Assembly (NCBI GenBank): GCA_017510875.1
Contig: JAFWLX010000025.1
Span: 1-8,877 of the forward strand
Reading direction: 5' to 3'
Length of the DNA: 8,877 nucleotides
DNA from: Atopobiaceae bacterium
GTDB taxonomy: Bacteria > Actinomycetota > Coriobacteriia > Coriobacteriales > Atopobiaceae
The position numbers and the translations under genes are program-made. Positions 6,338 to 8,877 of the stretch are shown here, piece after piece; within the stretch, counting starts at the first letter, position 1, and every line of letters begins with the position of its first letter. The notes below the pieces were generated by a model. The model searched no databases and was not told the origin of the DNA. It worked only from the letters and a program-made list of their open reading frames with translations.

Positions 6338-6958
6338 CTACTCGGCCTGCTCGGTTCGGGACGTGATAACGCGGTCTACCAGGCCATACTCAAGGGCCTC
6401 GCTCGCACGCAGGTACTTGTCACGCTCGGTGTCGGTGTTGATCTGCTCAATGGGCTGACCGGTGGCATCCGCCAGAATCTGGTTAAGATGCTCGCGGATG
6501 TACTTGGTCTCATCCGCAACGATCTGGATGTCGGTCTGCTGGCCCTCAACACCCGAGCTGGGCTGGTGGATAAGCACCATTGAGTTGGGCAGTGCCAGAC
6601 GCTTGCCCTTGGCACCGCAGGCCAAAAGCACGGCAGCCATGCTGGCAGCCATGCCCACGCAGATGGTGGAAACCTCGGGCTTGATGAAGTTCATGGTATC
6701 CAGGATACCCAAGCCCGCGTAGACCTCGCCACCAGGCGAGTCGATGTAGAGCGAGATGTCCTTCTCGGGGTCCTGGCTCTCAAGGTGCAGCAGCTGGGCA
6801 ATCACCAGGTTTGCGCTCTCGCGCGTGATGGGCTCGCCGATGAAGACGATGCGGTCGTTAAGCAGACGCGAGTAGATGTCGTAGCTGCGCTCGCCACGCG
6901 GTGTCTGCTCCACCACGTAGGGGATGAGCGGGATATTGGTAGGCGTATGAAGTGACAT
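6338..6958 (-). CDS. clpP: ATP-dependent Clp protease proteolytic subunit ClpP
   Basis: Serine peptidase that forms the tetradecameric degradation chamber and works with ClpX (encoded next) and possibly other Clp ATPases. Length 206, usual for the family (about 195-210). The catalytic triad is complete: S106 in GMAASMAAV, H131 in VLIHQP and D180 in TDTERDKYL; its spacing matches E. coli S97/H122/D171. The oxyanion-region motif SPGGEVYAG (74-82) and the C-terminal EALEYGLVD (188-195) are also present. A short N-terminal propeptide-like segment (about 1-13) may be auto-processed. Actinobacteria often carry two clpP genes; only this copy is seen here. The ATG has GAGGAGG 5 bases upstream. It lies 85 bases after tig, across a strong hairpin (6981-7014), and 21 bases before clpX. 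Confidence 0.98.
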   Translation of the reverse strand: MSLHTPTNIPLIPYVVEQTPRGERSYDIYSRLLNDRIVFIGEPITRESANLVIAQLLHLESQDPEKDISLYIDSPGGEVYAGLGILDTMNFIKPEVSTICVGMAASMAAVLLACGAKGKRLALPNSMVLIHQPSSGVEGQQTDIQIVADETKYIREHLNQILADATGQPIEQINTDTERDKYLRASEALEYGLVDRVITSRTEQAE

Positions 6959-6980
6959 GGTATCCTCCTCGTACTCGAAA

Positions 6981-7014
6981 CATGCCCCAGGCGCAACGAT
7001 GCACCCGGGGCATG
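6981..7014 (-). promoter_or_regulatory. long intercistronic RNA hairpin between tig and clpP
   Basis: In the minus transcript CATGCCCCGGGTGCA (7014-7000) pairs along all 15 positions with TGCGCCTGGGGCATG (6995-6981), leaving a four-base TCGT loop. Thirteen pairs are Watson-Crick and two are G-U. On the plus strand those two become A-C mismatches, so the structure is matched to the transcribed strand. Only TTTCG follows, a weak U-tract. It may be a partial terminator (attenuator), an RNA processing site or a stabiliser that sets the tig to clpPX ratio. Confidence 0.6.
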
Positions 7015-7043
7015 CGTCAGCTGTTGTTGTAGAGGCTTATACC

Positions 7044-8414
7044 CTACTCTGCAGCCTCAGTATCACTTGCCGCATCTTCGGGTGTCTCCTCGGCCGCCTG
7101 GGCAAGACGCTCGGCAACCTCGTCAACCTCGGTGACCTCGGCGTTCTCGACCAGCCACTCGACTGCCTTGCTGCGGCGGATGGACTCGCGCAGGGCAGAG
7201 AGACGCCCGTCGTTTCTGAACTGCTCGATAGAGGCTGCAATATCCTCGATGCCAGCCTTCTCGAACTCGGCGTAAACGTCGTCCTCGGCGGCCTCAAGAC
7301 CCAGCTCCAATGCCAAGGCGTCAAGTGCAAGGCCCTGGCGTGCGCGCTCGGCAGCCTGTGCGTGCAGGTCGGCCAAGAAGGCGTTGGTGTCAATCTGGCG
7401 AGCACCCAGATACATGTCAAGCGACATGCCCTGACGCTGCAGCGAGGTGAGGAACTCGTTGGCAAGCTCCTGGAAGACCTGGTTCTCGTAGGCCTCGGGA
7501 AGCTCGACATCGGCAACGCGCAGACCCAGCTCTTCTACCACGCGGTCTTCCTTGAGGTTGGGAAGCCTCTGCTGCTTGTCCTCCTCAATCTCTTCCTTTA
7601 CGGCCGCACGAAGCTCCTCGACAGTCTCGAAGCCAAAGCTCTTCTTGGCCAGCTCGTCGGTAAGCTCGGGCGTCACAGCCTGCTTGATGCCATTGAGGGT
7701 GACCTCGACGTCGTAGTTGTGCACGTCCTCGTTGTCGCCATACATGTGTGTGCGCGTCCAGGTAATCTCTTTGGTCTCGCCCTTCTTCATGCCCACGATA
7801 CCATCAACAAGCTCCTCGGGCAGACTGTCAGCCGTGAGGGCCATGGTGCGATTGGTGCCGGCAAGATCCTCGGCGCCCTCCTTGTTGGCAATGTCAACGG
7901 TGATGATGTCGCCAAGTGCCACTGCGCGATCGTCCTCGACATCCTCGTAGGTGGTCTGGTAGGCAAGCAGCTGCTGGATCTGCATATCAATCTCGGCGTC
8001 AGTGGCCTCTGCGGGAGGCATATTGATGGCAACGGCGTCGTAGGAGTCAAGCTTGACGGTGGGCGGAACGATGATGGTGACGGTGGCGACGTAGTCCTCG
8101 TGCTCCTTGACCAGAGCCGGGTCCTCGCCGTAGTCGGGACGCTCGACAGGGACGATGTCCAGCTCGTCCAAGACGATAGGCTGGGCACCATTCAGGAGGT
8201 CGTTGGTTGCGTCGGCAAGGATTGCCTCGCGGCCCACGATGCCATCGATTACGGGACGCGGAGCGCGGCCGCGACGGAAGCCTTGGAACTGATAACGACG
8301 AGCGATATCCTTATAGGCCTTTGCGATGTAGTTGTCCACCTCTTCGGCGGGCACGGTAATGGTAGCTACAACCGTATCGTTTTCGGGCCTCTCGGCGGTG
8401 ACGGTGATCTTCAA
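7044..8414 (-). CDS. tig: trigger factor (ribosome-associated chaperone, peptidyl-prolyl isomerase)
   Basis: Binds near the ribosomal exit tunnel and shields nascent chains. With the start chosen here it has 456 residues, in the usual 430-480 range. The N-terminal ribosome-binding domain (about 1-115) carries the signature GFRRGRAP (45-52, canonical GFRxGKxP). The FKBP-like PPIase domain spans about 160-245 (ALGDIITVDI, GMKKGETKEI), and the helical chaperone arms follow from about 248 to 430. The tail ends in an acidic, low-complexity stretch (about 431-456). I chose TTG at 8414 because AGGAGG lies 4 bases upstream and the protein then begins MKITV, as trigger factors do. A GTG at 8432 in the same frame would add six residues (MLPGGT) encoded by the ribosome binding site itself, so it is less likely. 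First protein gene of the tig-clpP-clpX cluster, with tRNA-Leu just upstream. Confidence 0.96.
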   Translation of the reverse strand: MKITVTAERPENDTVVATITVPAEEVDNYIAKAYKDIARRYQFQGFRRGRAPRPVIDGIVGREAILADATNDLLNGAQPIVLDELDIVPVERPDYGEDPALVKEHEDYVATVTIIVPPTVKLDSYDAVAINMPPAEATDAEIDMQIQQLLAYQTTYEDVEDDRAVALGDIITVDIANKEGAEDLAGTNRTMALTADSLPEELVDGIVGMKKGETKEITWTRTHMYGDNEDVHNYDVEVTLNGIKQAVTPELTDELAKKSFGFETVEELRAAVKEEIEEDKQQRLPNLKEDRVVEELGLRVADVELPEAYENQVFQELANEFLTSLQRQGMSLDMYLGARQIDTNAFLADLHAQAAERARQGLALDALALELGLEAAEDDVYAEFEKAGIEDIAASIEQFRNDGRLSALRESIRRSKAVEWLVENAEVTEVDEVAERLAQAAEETPEDAASDTEAAE

Positions 8415-8439
8415 CGTTCCTCCTGGTAACACTTTCCTG

Positions 8440-8455
8440 GCAGCCCATGGGCTGC
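8440..8455. repeat. 16-base perfect palindrome in the tig leader
   Basis: GCAGCCCATGGGCTGC is perfectly self-complementary and lies 25 bases upstream of the tig start codon, between it and tRNA-Leu. As RNA it would fold as a 6-bp GC-rich stem with a CATG loop. It could be a leader hairpin, a processing signal separating the tRNA from the tig mRNA, or an operator. No U-tract follows, so it does not look like a terminator. Confidence 0.5.
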
Positions 8456-8489
8456 TCCTACTGTTTCTGTTTCATCCCACAAAGGGTGT

Positions 8490-8574
8490 TGGTGCGGGCG
8501 AAAGGACTCGAACCTTCACGGGTTGCCCCACTGGAACCTAAATCCAGCGTGTCTGCCAATTCCACCACGCCCGC
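8490..8574 (-). tRNA. tRNA-Leu, anticodon UAG, with encoded CCA
   Basis: The acceptor arms GCGGGCG (8574-8568) and CGCCCGC (8500-8494) pair over 7 bp. Discriminator A (8493) is followed by an encoded CCA (8492-8490). The anticodon arm is CTGGA-TTTAGGT-TCCAG, giving anticodon TAG, which reads CUA and other CUN leucine codons. A long variable arm (around GGGGCAACCC) marks a type II tRNA, as expected for leucine. The T arm has the standard TTCGAGT loop. It lies 75 bases upstream of tig on the same strand, with no clear promoter between, so cotranscription with tig is likely. Confidence 0.97.
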
Positions 8575-8832
8575 ATATGAGACGCACAATTGTTGCATGA
8601 TAGCAAACGTTGAGCCTTATACCCCAAAAAAGTATGTTATTTCACGAGAGCTGCAGGGTTACAGCTCGCACCAACCGATGAGCGCCTCATTTCATCCTTT
8701 GCCCTAGAGCGATTGGCACACCGGTGTTTGCGAGGTGAAGGTGTTTCATATTAATGAGTTGAGTTCTGTTGTTCGCAGATCTGTCAACTGTCAAGAGAAA
8801 CGGGCCAACGCTCGTACGTGATGGGAGTCACT
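8575..8832. other. intergenic region between divergent tRNA-Leu and the right-edge gene
   Basis: 258 bases without a convincing gene. It holds the tRNA promoter described separately, a small inverted repeat GAGCTG/CAGCTC (8648-8653 and 8662-8667), and a tandem pair CTGTCAA-CTGTCAA (8781-8794). Read on the minus strand that pair gives two overlapping TTGACA -35-like hexamers, but no -10 follows. A weak plus-strand promoter for the edge gene might be TTGCGA (8728-8733) with TATTAA (8749-8754), spacing 15. Nothing else is seen. Confidence 0.45.
8597..8627 (-). promoter_or_regulatory. probable promoter of tRNA-Leu (and perhaps tig)
   Basis: On the minus strand an extended -10 element TGC-TATCAT (8605-8597) lies 22 bases before the tRNA 5' end. 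A possible -35, TTGGGG (8627-8622), is 19 bases from the -10 hexamer, longer than ideal; the TG extension could compensate. The position and the 22-base distance suit a tRNA promoter. Confidence 0.5.
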
Positions 8833-8877
8833 ATGTGCAACCAATGTGTCAATGGGTTTGACCTGATCAATGCGGCA
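8833..8877 (+). CDS. start of an unidentified gene, cut by the right edge
   Basis: An ATG at 8833 is preceded by GGGAG with a 5-base gap, and the frame is open to the window end. The 15 visible residues are MCNQCVNGFDLINAA, including a Cys-x2-Cys pair. In-frame ATG 8821 and GTG 8818 are possible alternative starts but lie on or before the Shine-Dalgarno-like sequence. Too little is visible to suggest a function. Confidence 0.4.
   Translation, partial: MCNQCVNGFDLINAA

Noticed and set aside
6957..8429. A very long open frame (about 490 codons) on the plus strand opposite tig.
   Set aside because: It is the mirror of a gene with strong codon bias. The minus strand encodes an unmistakable trigger factor, while the plus-strand product is Leu/Val/Gly-rich with no domain and no suitable ribosome binding site.
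8781..8794. The tandem CTGTCAA repeat as a minus-strand TTGACA promoter or the start of a repeat array.
   Set aside because: There is no -10 at a usable distance on the minus strand and only two copies, so chance is the simplest explanation.

Overview
This window looks like ordinary chromosome of a moderately GC-rich Gram-positive bacterium. The best fit is an actinobacterium of the class Coriobacteriia (Atopobium/Olsenella type). That placement is an inference from the style of the proteins, the strong AGGAGG-type ribosome binding sites, GTG/TTG starts, a tRNA-Leu-tig-clpP-clpX cluster and a relic of an LPXTG sorting signal. It was not checked by database search.

Left part (1-3681). The 5' part of valS (valyl-tRNA synthetase) runs leftward off the window edge. 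Divergent from it, across a 131-base gap, is a rightward pair: tcdA (the t6A-to-ct6A tRNA dehydratase) and, 28 bases later, a TatD-family metal-dependent hydrolase with a full set of metal ligands. An unrecognised protein with two membrane helices follows on the same strand.

Middle (3682-3885). This short gap between convergent genes is the least ordinary part of the window. On the minus strand it holds an intact cell-wall sorting signal (LPKTGE, hydrophobic stretch, basic tail, stop) with no gene body or start codon in front of it. This is probably the scar of a deleted sortase-anchored surface protein. Beside it are a 14-base perfect palindrome and a strong 13-bp terminator hairpin.

Right part (3886-8574, all leftward). 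In order of transcription this holds tRNA-Leu(UAG), tig (trigger factor), clpP, clpX and then a membrane-anchored SPFH/band 7 protein. It forms a protein-quality-control block: trigger factor folds nascent chains, ClpX unfolds substrates and ClpP degrades them. The SPFH protein is a plausible membrane-scaffold partner by position only. Three leader or intergenic RNA hairpins lie in this block: before tig, between tig and clpP, and in the clpX-SPFH gap. The tig-clpP hairpin pairs fully only in the minus-strand transcript.

Right edge (8575-8877). A likely tRNA promoter is followed by a non-coding gap and the first 15 codons of a rightward gene of unknown function.

I found no mobile element, CRISPR array or defence cluster, and nothing that I would call a new system.
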